64,000 bases of DNA from Amnibacterium sp. CER49 (GCF_029846255.1 NZ_JARVWQ010000001.1:1426001-1490000); one strand, 5' to 3'; positions 41,388-53,451 are shown, numbered from the stretch's first letter. The notes: a model not told the origin generated them from the sequence alone. Numbers and translations are program-made.

Positions 41388-42898
41388 CGCAGGGCCTCGA
41401 GCGGTGCGGGCCGGGGCGCCCGTGCGAAGCGCATGCCGTCGCCGACCGGGCCGAGCCGGAGCAGGGCGAGGTCGCGCAGGTAGTTCTGGTGCAGACGCCA
41501 GGGCGTCCGGGGACCCTGACGGGGCAGCAGGTGCGCCCCGCGGCGCACGTAGCCCGAGGCGAGGTCGATGAGCGGCACCGTCGAGGCGGGGTCGAGCGCG
41601 GGGGCCTCCGGCACGGCGACCGCCATGCCCCGGCGCTCCATATGTGCGAGGAGTCGGCAGACGTACCGGGCGACGAGATCCGCCTTGAGCGTCCAGGACG
41701 CGTTCGTGTAGCCGATGGTGAGGGCGAAGTTCGGGACGCCGGAGAGCATCATCCCCTTGTACGCGAGCGTCTCGGCGAGCTCGACCGCCCGGCCGTCGAC
41801 CGAGAGCCGCATGCCGCCGATCGCGAGCACGTTGAGGCCCGTGGCCGTGACGATCACGTCGGCGGGCAGCCGGGCGCCGGAGGCGAGGGCGAGCCCATCC
41901 CGCTCGACGCGCTCGATGCGGTCCGTGACGATGTCGGCCCGGCCGCGGCGGATCGCGCGGAAGAGGTCGCCGTCCGGCACCGCGCAGAGCCGCTCGTCCC
42001 AGGGCCCGTAGCGCGGGGTCAGGTGGGTCTCGACGTCGAAGCCCTCGGGCAGCGCGCGGACCTGCGCCTGCTTCAGCAGCGCCCGCATCGTGTCGGGCCG
42101 GCGCCGCGACAGCTGGTACACCGCCATGGCCTTGAGCACGTTCTTCCAGCGGACGGCCCGGTAGGCGAGGGCCCCGGGGAGCCGGCGCCGCAGCGAGTCC
42201 GCGACGCGGTCGGTCGACGGCACCGCGCCGATGTAGGTGGGGGAGCGCTGCAGCATCGTCACCGACGCCGCGTTCCGGGCGAGCGACGGCAGCAGCGTGA
42301 CGGCGGTGGCGCCGCTGCCGATCACCACGACCCTGCGGCCCGTGACGTCGAGGTCGTCGGGCCAGTGCTGCGGATGCACGACCGCGCCCTCGAAGTCGTC
42401 GAGTCCCGCGATCTGGGGGGTGTACCCCTCGTCGTAGCGGTAGTAGCCGGAGCAGACGAAGAGGAAGGAGCAGGTGATCGACAGCTCCTCGGCGGGGTCG
42501 CCCTCGCGCCACTCGCCGTCGGTCCGCAGCAGGCGGTGCACGGTGAGCGTCCAGCGCGCCGCCGCCGAGTCCCACGCCGCGGCGACGACCCGATGCCGCA
42601 GCCGCACACGGGCGGAGACACCCTCCTGCTCGGCGGTGTCGCGCACGTAGCGGCGGATCGCGTCGCCGTCGGCGATGGCCTTCGGATCGGTCCACGGTCG
42701 GAAGGCGTAGCCGAGCGTGTACATGTCGGAGTCGGAGCGCACCCCGGGGTAGCGGAAGAGGTCCCAGGTGCCGCCGATCGCGCTCCGGGACTCGAGCACC
42801 GCGTACGACGTGCCGGGTCGCTCGCGCTGCAGGTGCGCGGCGGCGCCGATGCCCGACAACCCCGCCCCGACGATCACCACGTCCAGGTGCTCCGTCAT
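41384..42898 (-). CDS. Baeyer-Villiger-type flavin monooxygenase (EthA/MymA-like)
   Basis: A 504-residue FAD/NADPH monooxygenase of class B. GAGLSG (11-16) is the FAD-binding Rossmann loop. FEGAVVHPQHWP (169-180) is the diagnostic F-x-G-x3-H-x3-W-P fingerprint of Baeyer-Villiger/FMO enzymes. GSGATA (194-199) is the NADPH loop. Length and tail (TPWRLHQNYLRDLALLRLG) match the EthA/MymA group, which turn ketones into esters or oxidise thioamides. It begins an operon with a hydrolase and SDR, and faces an EthR-like gene. Ketone/ester catabolism is most likely. Confidence 0.9.
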   Translation of the reverse strand: MTEHLDVVIVGAGLSGIGAAAHLQRERPGTSYAVLESRSAIGGTWDLFRYPGVRSDSDMYTLGYAFRPWTDPKAIADGDAIRRYVRDTAEQEGVSARVRLRHRVVAAAWDSAAARWTLTVHRLLRTDGEWREGDPAEELSITCSFLFVCSGYYRYDEGYTPQIAGLDDFEGAVVHPQHWPDDLDVTGRRVVVIGSGATAVTLLPSLARNAASVTMLQRSPTYIGAVPSTDRVADSLRRRLPGALAYRAVRWKNVLKAMAVYQLSRRRPDTMRALLKQAQVRALPEGFDVETHLTPRYGPWDERLCAVPDGDLFRAIRRGRADIVTDRIERVERDGLALASGARLPADVIVTATGLNVLAIGGMRLSVDGRAVELAETLAYKGMMLSGVPNFALTIGYTNASWTLKADLVARYVCRLLAHMERRGMAVAVPEAPALDPASTVPLIDLASGYVRRGAHLLPRQGPRTPWRLHQNYLRDLALLRLGPVGDGMRFARAPRPAPLEALR

Positions 42899-42945
42899 GC
42901 CCTCGTCCCCCTCGACTCCGCTGCGTCGGAGGGTATCAACACCCT

Positions 42946-42971
42946 GTCGAGCGATTCGACGGCGCGTCGAC
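42946..42971. promoter_or_regulatory. GTCGA-rich EthR-like operator in the divergent region
   Basis: GTCGA (42946-42950), TCGAC (42956-42960) and GTCGAC (42966-42971) form overlapping inverted repeats between the divergent monooxygenase and tetR genes. The mycobacterial ethA-ethR operator is likewise a long region of GTCGA repeats. It overlaps the upstream side of the TAGGTT hexamer at 42990 and probably controls both genes. Confidence 0.5.
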
Positions 42972-42989
42972 ACGGTGGCCGGCGGTGGC

Positions 42990-43001
42990 TAGGTTCGTGT
43001 C
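42990..43001 (+). promoter_or_regulatory. Leaderless-type -10 (TAGGTT) for the tetR/ethR-like gene
   Basis: TAGGTT 42990-42995 is six bases before GTG 43002, without an SD. Confidence 0.55.
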
Positions 43002-43673
43002 GTGAGCGGGACGGGCGGCGCGGTGCGCGGCCGGCGGGCGCCCGTGGGGCGGGGCGACGAGCGGCGGCCCTCCGGCGACGATCGGCAGCGCGCCATCCTC
43101 GAGACCGCCGAGCGGCTGCTCGAGGAGCGGCCGCTCGCCGCGATCTCGATCGACGACCTCGCCCGGGGCGCGGGCATCTCGCGGCCCACCTTCTACTTCT
43201 ACTTCGGGGGCAAGGAGGACGTGCTCCTCACCCTGCTCGACCGGATGGCGGCGGAGGTGGGCGAGCGGCTCGCCGCCCTGCCGCCGGAGCCGGGGGACGA
43301 CGCCCCGGCGTGGTGGCGGCAGGTGCTCGGGGTCTTCGTCGACGTCTTCCTCGGCCACCGCGCCGTCTCCCGCGTGCTCGCGGAGGCCCGTGCCACGAAT
43401 CCCCGGCTCCGCGCGGAATGGGCCGACCTGCTCGAGGGCTGGGTCGGCAGCACCGCCGCCGTGCTCGAGCGGGAACGGCGGCGCGGCGCCGCGGCGCCGG
43501 GCCTCGACGCGCGGGAGGCCGCGCTCGCGCTGAACCTGCTGAACGAGCGCGTGCTCGCCGCGGTCGTGTCGGGGGAGTCGCCGGCGCCAGCCGAGCACGG
43601 GGTGCTCGACCTGCTCGCGGGCGTCTGGCTCGCGGTCCTCTACCCCGCCCCGGACCGTACGCTTCGAGCATGA
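43002..43673 (+). CDS. TetR-family regulator (EthR-like)
   Basis: A 223-residue repressor. The HTH is at about 45-80 (ISIDDLARGAGISRPTFYFY, FGGKEDVLLTLLDRM); the remainder is an all-helical ligand domain similar in layout to EthR (WWRQVLGVFVDVFLGH, NLLNERVLAAVVSGE). It is divergent from a Baeyer-Villiger monooxygenase, as ethR is from ethA in Mycobacterium tuberculosis, and the gap is full of GTCGA repeats. GTG 43002 follows a leaderless -10. Chorismate mutase overlaps its stop (ATGA) but has a promoter-like TACGCT of its own. Confidence 0.88.
   Translation: MSGTGGAVRGRRAPVGRGDERRPSGDDRQRAILETAERLLEERPLAAISIDDLARGAGISRPTFYFYFGGKEDVLLTLLDRMAAEVGERLAALPPEPGDDAPAWWRQVLGVFVDVFLGHRAVSRVLAEARATNPRLRAEWADLLEGWVGSTAAVLERERRRGAAAPGLDAREAALALNLLNERVLAAVVSGESPAPAEHGVLDLLAGVWLAVLYPAPDRTLRA
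43658..43669 (+). promoter_or_regulatory. Internal leaderless-type -10 (TACGCT) for chorismate mutase
   Basis: TACGCT 43658-43663, inside the end of the tetR gene, is six bases before ATG 43670. This would allow expression independent of the repressor. Confidence 0.45.
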
Positions 43674-43993
43674 CCGCCGCGCCCCTGCCCGCGGACGACG
43701 ACGCCGTCGCCGAGCTCCGCGCCCTCCGCGCGAGCATCGACAACGTCGACGCCGCGCTCGTCCACCTGCTCGCGGAGCGGTTCAAGTTCACGCAGAAGGT
43801 GGGGCACCTCAAGGCCGCGGTCGGGCTGCCCGCCGCCGACCCCGACCGCGAGCAGCAGCAGATCGCGCGCCTCCGCGCCCTCGCGGAGGAGTCGCACCTC
43901 GATCCCGCCTTCGCCGAGGCGTTCCTCGCCTTCATCGTCGCCGAGGTCATCCATCACCACGAGCGCATCGCCGAGGACCACGCCCGGAGCTGA
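43670..43993 (+). CDS. Chorismate mutase, AroQ type
   Basis: Converts chorismate to prephenate for phenylalanine and tyrosine, 107 residues. The AroQ helices carry AELRALRASIDNVDAALVHLLAERFKFTQKVGHLKAA with the catalytic Arg, Lys and Glu side chains, then DPDREQQQIARLRALAE and a last helix. This matches stand-alone mutases of actinobacteria. It has no signal peptide, so it is cytosolic. It follows the TetR gene with a four-base overlap, but a functional link is not obvious. Confidence 0.92.
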   Translation: MTAAPLPADDDAVAELRALRASIDNVDAALVHLLAERFKFTQKVGHLKAAVGLPAADPDREQQQIARLRALAEESHLDPAFAEAFLAFIVAEVIHHHERIAEDHARS

Positions 43994-44021
43994 CCCCTGC
44001 CGCCGGCCCGAACCCTGCCGT

Positions 44022-44041
44022 ATTGTTCCACTCGGAATAAT
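44022..44041. promoter_or_regulatory. PadR operator palindrome
   Basis: ATTGTTCC-ACTC-GGAATAAT: arms complementary at 7 of 8 positions, 21 bases before the padR GTG. AT-rich palindromes of this spacing are typical PadR sites, and the surroundings are otherwise GC-rich. It probably autoregulates padR and the two MFS genes behind it. Confidence 0.65.
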
Positions 44042-44062
44042 CGGCGCGGGGGAGGTGGGGGC

Positions 44063-44644
44063 GTGATCGGACCGCTCGCCGTCTCGACCCTCGGGCTCCT
44101 GCTCGAGCGCCCGATGCATCCGTACGAGATGGTCCAGCTGCTGCTCGCGCGGTGGGAGGACCGGCTCGTCAAGGTGCGGCCGGGCTCGCTGTACCACGTG
44201 GTCGACCGGCTGCACGCGGACGGGCTCGTGCAGCCCATCGGCAGCGAGCGCGCGGGCAACCGTCCCGAGCGCACCACGTACGCGATCACGCCCGCGGGCA
44301 TCGCCGCGATGCAGGACTGGGTTGGGCGCTCGATCGCCGTGCCCGAGCCCGAGTACCCGCGCTTCCCGCTCGCGCTGAGCGCGGCGCACCACCTCCCCAA
44401 GGCCGACGTGGTCACCCTGCTGCGTCGTCGCGTCGCCGCCCTCCGCGGCCAGGACGCCGAGCTCGAGGCGGGCCTCACCGAGGTGGCGGCTCGCGCCGTC
44501 GCGGAGCGGTACTGGGTCGACCTCCCGCTCGCCCGGCGCATGCTCGCCGCCGAGATCGACCACCTCACGGCCCTGGCCGACCGCATCGAGTCGGGCGATC
44601 TGCCCTGGCCCGACCCCGAGCCCCCGAACGAAGGAACCCCGTGA
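44063..44644 (+). CDS. PadR-family transcriptional regulator
   Basis: A 193-residue repressor. The winged-helix N-domain (1-90) reads STLGLLLERPMHPYEMVQLL, GSLYHVVDRLHADGLV and RTTYAITPAGIAAMQDW; the C-terminal helices dimerise. The GTG at 44063 has a strong purine-rich RBS (ggggaggtggggg). It heads an operon with two MFS exporters through GTGA overlaps, a common layout for drug-inducible efflux. Confidence 0.92.
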   Translation: MIGPLAVSTLGLLLERPMHPYEMVQLLLARWEDRLVKVRPGSLYHVVDRLHADGLVQPIGSERAGNRPERTTYAITPAGIAAMQDWVGRSIAVPEPEYPRFPLALSAAHHLPKADVVTLLRRRVAALRGQDAELEAGLTEVAARAVAERYWVDLPLARRMLAAEIDHLTALADRIESGDLPWPDPEPPNEGTP

Positions 44645-46155
44645 CGCACGAGACGAAGCCGTGGCCGGCCCTCTGGTCGCTCATCATCGGCTTCTTCATG
44701 ATCCTGATCGACACGACGATCGTGTCGGTCGCGAACCCCGCGATCCTGCGGGGCCTGCACGCCGACATCGACACCGTCATCTGGGTGACGAGCGCCTACC
44801 TGCTCGCCTTCGCCGTGCCGCTGCTCATCACCGGACGCCTCGGCGACCGGTTCGGCCCGAAGCGGCTCTACCTCGCCGGCCTCGTGATCTTCACGCTCGC
44901 CTCCGCCTGGTGCGGCTTCGCCGGCACGATCGGCCTGCTCATCACGGCGCGGGCGGTGCAGGGGCTCGGCGGCTCGCTCATGTCGCCCCAGACGATGGCC
45001 GTCATCACGCGGATCTTCCCGCCCGAGCGGCGTGGCCAGGCGCTCGGGCTCTGGGGCGCGACGGCCGGCGTGGCGACGCTCGTCGGCCCGATCCTCGGCG
45101 GGCTGCTCGTCGACGGCCTCGGGTGGCAGTGGATCTTCTTCGTGAACGTCCCGATCGGGGTCGTCGCCTTCGTGCTCGCGATGCGCAACGTGCCCGCCCT
45201 CGAGACGCACCCTCACCGCTTCGACGTGCTCGGTGTCGTGCTCTCGGCCGTCGGCCTGTTCCTGCTGGTGTTCGGCCTGCAGGAGGGGCAGACGTACGAC
45301 TGGGGCACCATCACCGGCCCGATCTCGGTCTGGTCGCTGATCGTCGCCGGCGTCGTCGTGCTCGCGGCCTTCGTCGTGCAGCAGGCGCTGACGCGGCGCG
45401 AGCCGCTCGTGCCGCTGCACCTCTTCCGCGACCGCAACTTCTCGGTGGCGAACATCGCCATCACCGCGGTCGGCTTCACGGTCACGAGCCTGTCGCTGCC
45501 GCTCGTGTTCTACTTCCAGGTCGTCCGCGGCATGACCCCCACGCAGTCGGCGCTCATGCTCGCGCCGATGGCCGTGCTGAACATCGGGCTCGCGCCGGTC
45601 GTCGGCCGGCTCGTCGACCGGGTGCACCCACGCCTGCTCGCCGTGCCGGGGCTGCTGCTGTTCAGCGCCGCCCTGCTCCTCTACTCCCGCATGCTCGCGC
45701 CCGACATCGCGTGGGGCTGGCTGCTGCTGCCCGCGGTCGTGCTCGGCTTCGCGAACGCCTTCACGTGGTCACCGGTGTCGAGCACCGCGACCCGCGGCCT
45801 GCCACCGCGCGAGGCCGGTGCCGGCTCCGGCGTCTACAACACGACCCGGCAGATCGGCGCGGTCATCGGCAGCGCGGCCATCGCGGTGCTGATCCAGTCG
45901 CGGCTCACCGCCGACCTGCCGGCCCGACCCGGCGGCTCGGCCTCGTCGGGCGACTTCACGCTCGGCGCGACCCTTCCCGCGTTCCTGCACGACGGGTTCA
46001 CGAAGGCGATGTCCGAGGCACTCGTCCTGCCCGCCCTCGTGATCCTGATCGGCGCGATCGCCGTCGTGTTCTTCGCACGGCCCCGGATGGCGGCGTGGGG
46101 CGCCCCTGCGACGCAGGGCGGCCAGGAGCGGCCGGAGGCGGTGACGCAGGCGTGA
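44641..46155 (+). CDS. MFS multidrug exporter, DHA2 (EmrB/QacA) type
   Basis: A 504-residue 14-helix H+-coupled exporter. MILIDTTIVSVANPAI is helix-1 motif D1, GRLGDRFGPKRLYLAG is motif A, and the motif-C stretch in helix 5 is LWGATAGVATLVGPILGGLLVD. Fourteen helices and the C-terminal length fit DHA2. It starts with GTGA overlapping the padR stop and ends with GTGA overlapping a second MFS gene. It likely pumps drugs or amphipathic compounds sensed by PadR. Confidence 0.92.
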   Translation: MTHETKPWPALWSLIIGFFMILIDTTIVSVANPAILRGLHADIDTVIWVTSAYLLAFAVPLLITGRLGDRFGPKRLYLAGLVIFTLASAWCGFAGTIGLLITARAVQGLGGSLMSPQTMAVITRIFPPERRGQALGLWGATAGVATLVGPILGGLLVDGLGWQWIFFVNVPIGVVAFVLAMRNVPALETHPHRFDVLGVVLSAVGLFLLVFGLQEGQTYDWGTITGPISVWSLIVAGVVVLAAFVVQQALTRREPLVPLHLFRDRNFSVANIAITAVGFTVTSLSLPLVFYFQVVRGMTPTQSALMLAPMAVLNIGLAPVVGRLVDRVHPRLLAVPGLLLFSAALLLYSRMLAPDIAWGWLLLPAVVLGFANAFTWSPVSSTATRGLPPREAGAGSGVYNTTRQIGAVIGSAAIAVLIQSRLTADLPARPGGSASSGDFTLGATLPAFLHDGFTKAMSEALVLPALVILIGAIAVVFFARPRMAAWGAPATQGGQERPEAVTQA

Positions 46156-47354
46156 CGGCGGCCACCGCCGCGGTCCGGCGCATCTCGACGCGCCGGGCCT
46201 GGGCGGTGCTCGCCGTCGGCGTGCTCGCGCAGACCGCGACGACCGTGCTCGTCAGCGCGCCGGCGCTGCTGATCCCCGTCCTCTCGATCGACCGGCACCT
46301 GCCGCTGCCGCAGGCGGGGCTCCTCGCCGCGGCGCCGAACCTCGGGCTCGTGCTCACCCTCGTGGCCTGGGGCGCGGCGGCGGACCGCTTCGGCGAGCGG
46401 GTCGTGCTCGTCGTCGGGCTCCTGCTGAGCACCGCGTGCGCGCTGCTCGCCGCGGTGCCCGCCGGACCGGTCGGGTTCGGGGTGGCGCTGCTCGCCGCGG
46501 GCGCGGCGTCCGGCTGCGCGAACGCCGCGAGCGGCCGCGTCGTCGTCGGCTGGTTCCCGCGGGAGCGCCGCGGCCTCGCCATGGGCATCCGGCAGATGTG
46601 CCAGCCCCTCGGCGTCACGATCGCCGCGCTCACGGTGCCCGGGATCGGGGCCGCGGCGGGACCAGGCGCGGCCCTGCTGCTGCCCGCGGCGCTCTGCGCC
46701 GCCTCCGCCGTGCTCGTCGCCCTCGTCGTCGTCGACCCGCCCCGGGCGACGCGCACCGCCGCCGCGACGGCGAACCCGTACCGGCGCGACGCGTTCCTGC
46801 TCCGGGTGCACCTCGTCTCGGCGCTGCTCGTCGTGCCGCAGTTCACGCTGTCGACCTTCGGCCTCGTCTGGCTCGTCGGTGCGCTGCGCGTGCCGGCCCT
46901 CACGGCGGGGCTCGTCGTCGGCGTCGCGCAGTTCACCGGGGCGTTCGGTCGCCTCGCCGTCGGTGCGCTGAGCGACCGCGCTCGCAGCCGGGTCGGCCCG
47001 CTCCGTCTCGTCGCGCTGGTCGCCCTCGTCCTCATGGTCGCGCTCGCAGCGGTGAGCGCGACGGGCCCGACCGCCGTCGCCGTGGTCGCCTACGTGCTCG
47101 CCGCGACGATCTCGGTCGCCGACAACGGGCTCGCCTTCACGGCGGTCGCCGAGGCCGCGGGGGGCTTCTGGGCCGGCCGGGCGCTGGGCGTGCAGAACAC
47201 CGGCCAGTTCCTCGCCGCCGCCGCGGTCGGGCCCGTCGTGGGCGCCCTCGTCGCGCTCGTCGGCTTCCCGCTCGCCTTCCTCGTGGTCGCGACCACCCCG
47301 GCGGCGGCCCTGCCGCTCGTCCCTCGCCGGTCCGGCGAGCGCGACCACCTCTAG
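46152..47354 (+). CDS. MFS transporter (12 helices)
   Basis: A 400-residue major facilitator. Features are [20 protein letters not shown] (motif A), [19 protein letters not shown] and [20 protein letters not shown]. It overlaps the DHA2 exporter by GTGA, giving two unrelated exporters in one PadR operon. It may be an MFS of the NarK/CynX-like group rather than a second drug pump. No substrate is deducible. Its TAG stop lies within the TAGCCT hexamer that may drive katA. Confidence 0.88.
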   Translation: MTAATAAVRRISTRRAWAVLAVGVLAQTATTVLVSAPALLIPVLSIDRHLPLPQAGLLAAAPNLGLVLTLVAWGAAADRFGERVVLVVGLLLSTACALLAAVPAGPVGFGVALLAAGAASGCANAASGRVVVGWFPRERRGLAMGIRQMCQPLGVTIAALTVPGIGAAAGPGAALLLPAALCAASAVLVALVVVDPPRATRTAAATANPYRRDAFLLRVHLVSALLVVPQFTLSTFGLVWLVGALRVPALTAGLVVGVAQFTGAFGRLAVGALSDRARSRVGPLRLVALVALVLMVALAAVSATGPTAVAVVAYVLAATISVADNGLAFTAVAEAAGGFWAGRALGVQNTGQFLAAAAVGPVVGALVALVGFPLAFLVVATTPAAALPLVPRRSGERDHL

Positions 47355-47357
47355 CCT
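47352..47357 (+). promoter_or_regulatory. Candidate katA -10 (TAGCCT)
   Basis: TAGCCT starts in the MFS stop codon and would give a leader of about 90 bases before katA (ATG 47452). That leader contains the hairpin at 47421. Confidence 0.4.
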
Positions 47358-47420
47358 GGGGCGAGCCCTGCCGCCGGTGCACAGGAAACCGCGGGACGGG
47401 CCGTTCAGGATGTTCCGGCC

Positions 47421-47435
47421 GGAGGCGACGCCTCC
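47421..47435 (+). promoter_or_regulatory. Leader hairpin before katA
   Basis: GGAGGC-gac-GCCTCC (6-bp stem) lies 17 bases before the catalase ATG. It contains a copy of the SD core, so it could hold back translation, with the real RBS (ggggaagggg) just after it. Confidence 0.35.
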
Positions 47436-47451
47436 GGGGAAGGGGAGAGCC

Positions 47452-49131
47452 ATGACCGACGTCGCATCGCAGTCGCCCGAGGCGGGGGACGACCGACCCG
47501 TGCTCACCAACCGGCAGGGGCACCCGGTCTACGACAACCAGAACCAGCGCACCGTCGGCGCCCGCGGCCCGGCGACGCTCGAGAACTACCAGTTCCTCGA
47601 GAAGATCAGCCACTTCGACCGCGAGCGCATCCCGGAGCGCGTGGTGCACGCGCGCGGCGCCGTGGCCTTCGGCTACTTCGAGGCCACAGGCACCTGGGGC
47701 GACGAGCCCATCGCGGCGTACACGCGGGCGAAGCTGTTCCAGCAGCAGGGCAAGCGCACCGACATCGCGCTGCGCTTCTCCACCGTCATCGGCGGCCGCG
47801 ACTCGTCCGAGGCGGCGCGCGACCCGCGCGGCTTCGCGGTCAAGTTCTACACCGAGGACGGCAACTGGGACCTCGTCGGCAACAACCTCGCGGTGTTCTT
47901 CATCCGCGATGCGATCAAGTTCCCCGACGTCATCCACTCGCTGAAGCCGGACCCCATCACGTTCCGGCAGGACCCGGCGCGCATCTTCGACTTCATGTCG
48001 CAGACGCCCGAGTCGATGCACATGCTCATGAACCTCTTCAGCCCGCGCGGCATCCCGGCGAACTACCGCACGCAGCAGGGCTTCGGCGTCAACACCTACA
48101 AGTGGGTGAACGCCGAGGGGGTCACGCATCTCGTGAAGTTCCACTTCATCCCGAAGATCGGGGTGAAGAGCCTCACGGAGCGCGACGCGGCCGCCATCCA
48201 GGCCGGTGACCTCGGCCACGCCTCGCGCGACCTCTACGAGGCGATCGAGCGCGGCGACTTCCCCGAGTGGGAGATGCGCGTGCAGGTCATGACCGACGAC
48301 GAGCACCCCGAGCTCGACTTCGACCCGCTCGACGACACCAAGGTCTGGCCCGAGAACGAGTTCCCGGCGAAGCCCGTCGGCCGCATCGTGCTCGACCGCA
48401 ACGTCTCGAACCACTTCGCCGAGAACGAGCAGATCGCGTTCGGCACCGGTGTCCTCGTCGACGGCATCGACTTCTCGGACGACAAGATGCTCGTCGGCCG
48501 CACCTTCTCGTACAGCGACACCCAGCGCTACCGCGTCGGGCCGAACTACCTGCAGCTGCCGGTGAACCGGCCGAAGAACGCCCAGGTGCGCACGAACCAG
48601 CAGGGGGGCCAGATGGCCTACTACGTCGACCAGGTCGGCGAGAACCCGCACGTCAACTACGAGCCGTCGATCATGGGCGGCCTCCGCGAGGCCGAGTACC
48701 CGACGCACGACGAGCAGGGCCCCGAGATCGTCGGTCGCCTCACGCGCAAGCGGATCCCGAGGACGAACGACTACACGCAGGCGGGCCAGCGCTACCTGCT
48801 GCTCGAGCCGTGGGAGCAGGACGACCTCGTCGCGAACCTCGTGAACCTGATCGGGCAGGCCACGCGTCCCGTGCAGGAGCGCATGGTGTGGCACTTCTTC
48901 CTCGTCGAGGACGAGCTCGGCCGCCGCGTCGGCGAGGGGCTCGGCATCACCGCGGACGACGTGCGGCACCTGCCGCCGCTGCAGTCGCAGACCCTCTCCG
49001 ACGAGGAGCAGCAGCGCCTCGCGAACCTCGGGAACAACGGCTCCCGCGACGTCGCCGGCCTGCAGATGACGCACTGCGTGCCCAACGAGCACGTCCGCGT
49101 CGCCGCCGAGCCGCAGCTCGCGCAGGCCTGA
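47452..49131 (+). CDS. katA: Monofunctional heme catalase
   Basis: Breaks down hydrogen peroxide; 559 residues, small to medium subunit size. [20 protein letters not shown] carries the active-site histidine, and [34 protein letters not shown] and [16 protein letters not shown] the distal side. The proximal heme tyrosine is in [20 protein letters not shown] 47452 has the RBS ggggaagggg. A 20-bp hairpin follows the stop. Regulation is unclear; no PerR-type box was recognised. Confidence 0.95.
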   Translation: MTDVASQSPEAGDDRPVLTNRQGHPVYDNQNQRTVGARGPATLENYQFLEKISHFDRERIPERVVHARGAVAFGYFEATGTWGDEPIAAYTRAKLFQQQGKRTDIALRFSTVIGGRDSSEAARDPRGFAVKFYTEDGNWDLVGNNLAVFFIRDAIKFPDVIHSLKPDPITFRQDPARIFDFMSQTPESMHMLMNLFSPRGIPANYRTQQGFGVNTYKWVNAEGVTHLVKFHFIPKIGVKSLTERDAAAIQAGDLGHASRDLYEAIERGDFPEWEMRVQVMTDDEHPELDFDPLDDTKVWPENEFPAKPVGRIVLDRNVSNHFAENEQIAFGTGVLVDGIDFSDDKMLVGRTFSYSDTQRYRVGPNYLQLPVNRPKNAQVRTNQQGGQMAYYVDQVGENPHVNYEPSIMGGLREAEYPTHDEQGPEIVGRLTRKRIPRTNDYTQAGQRYLLLEPWEQDDLVANLVNLIGQATRPVQERMVWHFFLVEDELGRRVGEGLGITADDVRHLPPLQSQTLSDEEQQRLANLGNNGSRDVAGLQMTHCVPNEHVRVAAEPQLAQA

Positions 49132-49140
49132 GGCCTCCGG

Positions 49141-49191
49141 ACGCCCCGCTTCCCGCCCTGCTCGACCGAGTCAGGGCGGGAAGCGGGGCGT
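49141..49191. terminator. 20-bp hairpin after katA
   Basis: acgccccgcttcccgccctg (49141-49160) pairs perfectly with 49172-49191 around 11 bases, ten bases past the katA stop. There is no T-run. The following gene starts 28 bases later. Confidence 0.85.
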
Positions 49192-49218
49192 TCCTCGATC
49201 CGGATCCCGGGAGAGCCG

Positions 49219-50037
49219 ATGACGGTCCGCCTCTGCGCCACGTGCGCCGTCGAGCAGCCCGGCGAAGGGTCGCTGCCCGCGGTGTGCCCGATCTGCGCCG
49301 ACGAGCGGCAGTACGTGCCGCCCTCCGGTCAGGTGTGGACCACGCTCGACGAGCTCACCCGCGCTGGACGCCAGGGTGTGCTCACGGAGCTCGAGCCCGG
49401 CATCACCGGGATCACGATCGAGCCGCAGGTCGGCATCGGGCAGACGTCGCTGCTCGTGGCGACCCCCGCGGGCAACCTGCTCTGGGAGCCCTCGGGCTAC
49501 GTCGACGACCGGCTCGCCGCGCAGGTCGCGGAGCGGGGCGGGGTCGCCGCGATCGCGTCCAGCCACCCGCACATGTTCGGCGTGCAGCTCGAGTGGTCGC
49601 GCCGCTTCGCGGACGCGCCGGTGCACGTCGCTGCTGCCGACCGCGAGTGGCTGCAGCGGGGCGGCGACGCGGTCCGGTTCTGGGACGACCGCACCGAGGT
49701 GCTGCCGGGCGTCGTGCTGCACCGCATCGGCGGCCATTTCCCCGGCAGCGCGGTCGCCTCCCTGCGCGACGCCGACGGCCGGGGTCTCCTGCTCTCCGGC
49801 GACACGGTGCTCGTCACGCCCGACCGCTGGTGCACCTTCCAGCGCAGCTACCCGAACCACCTCCCGCTGTCCGCGGCGGTCGTCGGGCGCATCGCGGACG
49901 CGCTCGGCGCACTCCGGTTCGCGCGGCTGATCGACAACTTCGGGCAGCAGATCCGCGAGGACGCGGGCGCCGTCGTGCAGCGCTCTGCAGCCCGCTACAT
50001 CCGCTGGGTGCGGGGCGACTTCGACGACCGCACCTGA
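49219..50037 (+). CDS. Metallo-beta-lactamase-fold protein with N-terminal zinc ribbon
   Basis: A 272-residue protein. Residues 5-35 hold CATC and CPIC, a zinc-ribbon-like pair. The rest looks like an MBL fold: TSLLVATPAGNLLWEPSGYV as the first strand, SSHPHMFG where HxHxDH is expected, HRIGGHFPGSAVASLRDADG and LLLSGDTVLV. The D and last H of the HxHxDH motif are missing, so metal binding is only partial or altered. It starts at ATG 49219 after the katA terminator. The substrate is unknown. Confidence 0.8.
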   Translation: MTVRLCATCAVEQPGEGSLPAVCPICADERQYVPPSGQVWTTLDELTRAGRQGVLTELEPGITGITIEPQVGIGQTSLLVATPAGNLLWEPSGYVDDRLAAQVAERGGVAAIASSHPHMFGVQLEWSRRFADAPVHVAAADREWLQRGGDAVRFWDDRTEVLPGVVLHRIGGHFPGSAVASLRDADGRGLLLSGDTVLVTPDRWCTFQRSYPNHLPLSAAVVGRIADALGALRFARLIDNFGQQIREDAGAVVQRSAARYIRWVRGDFDDRT

Positions 50038-50242
50038 GGCCCGCGGAGCGCCCTGGTCTCCCGGGCATCAGCACCGAGCGCGTCGCGAAGGACCAGCGCC
50101 CGGAGGGGCCGGAACCCGACCTCCGGCTGTCGCCGACCGCGCGGACCGAGGCGACGTCGGGCGGCTTCCGCAGCAGCAGCCGTCGCTCGCCGCGGGCGGC
50201 CACCTCTCCCAGCGGCTCGGCCTGACCGCCGCTGCGCGGCGC
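50038..50242. other. Intergenic, no gene seen
   Basis: 205 bases between convergent genes. No frame shows a recognisable protein. The last part contains a short perfect hairpin at 50227-50241 that may end purL transcription. Confidence 0.5.
50227..50241. terminator. Short hairpin after purL
   Basis: CGCCGC-tgc-GCGGCG next to the purL stop on the minus strand (50243). Six base pairs, no T-run. Confidence 0.5.
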
Positions 50243-52573
<2,331 letters not shown>

Positions 52574-52608
52574 GCTGCTGGTCCGTCCCCTTCTGCAGGC
52601 CGGATGCC

Positions 52609-52614
52609 AGGGTA
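52609..52614 (-). promoter_or_regulatory. -10 (TACCCT) for purL
   Basis: On the minus strand TACCCT is 35 bases before the purL ATG, with the SD agaagggg between. No clear -35. Confidence 0.45.
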
Positions 52615-52690
52615 TCGGGCGGCCGCCGGCCGCTCCGGCGCGGCTCCGACACCGGCTCCCGTCGCGACTCGGGTCGATCCACGGGGCTCA

Positions 52691-52741
52691 GGTCGCACTC
52701 GGCGTCGCTTCGGGGTGCGGATGCCGACCCGGAGTGCGACC
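52691..52741. terminator. Hairpin separating purQ from purL
   Basis: GGTCGCACTC (52691-52700) pairs perfectly with GAGTGCGACC (52732-52741) around 31 bases that can fold further, just after the purQ stop (minus strand). It splits purSQ from purL. Confidence 0.65.
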
Positions 52742-52752
52742 GGAGTGACGCG

Positions 52753-53447
<695 letters not shown>

Positions 53448-53451
<4 letters not shown>

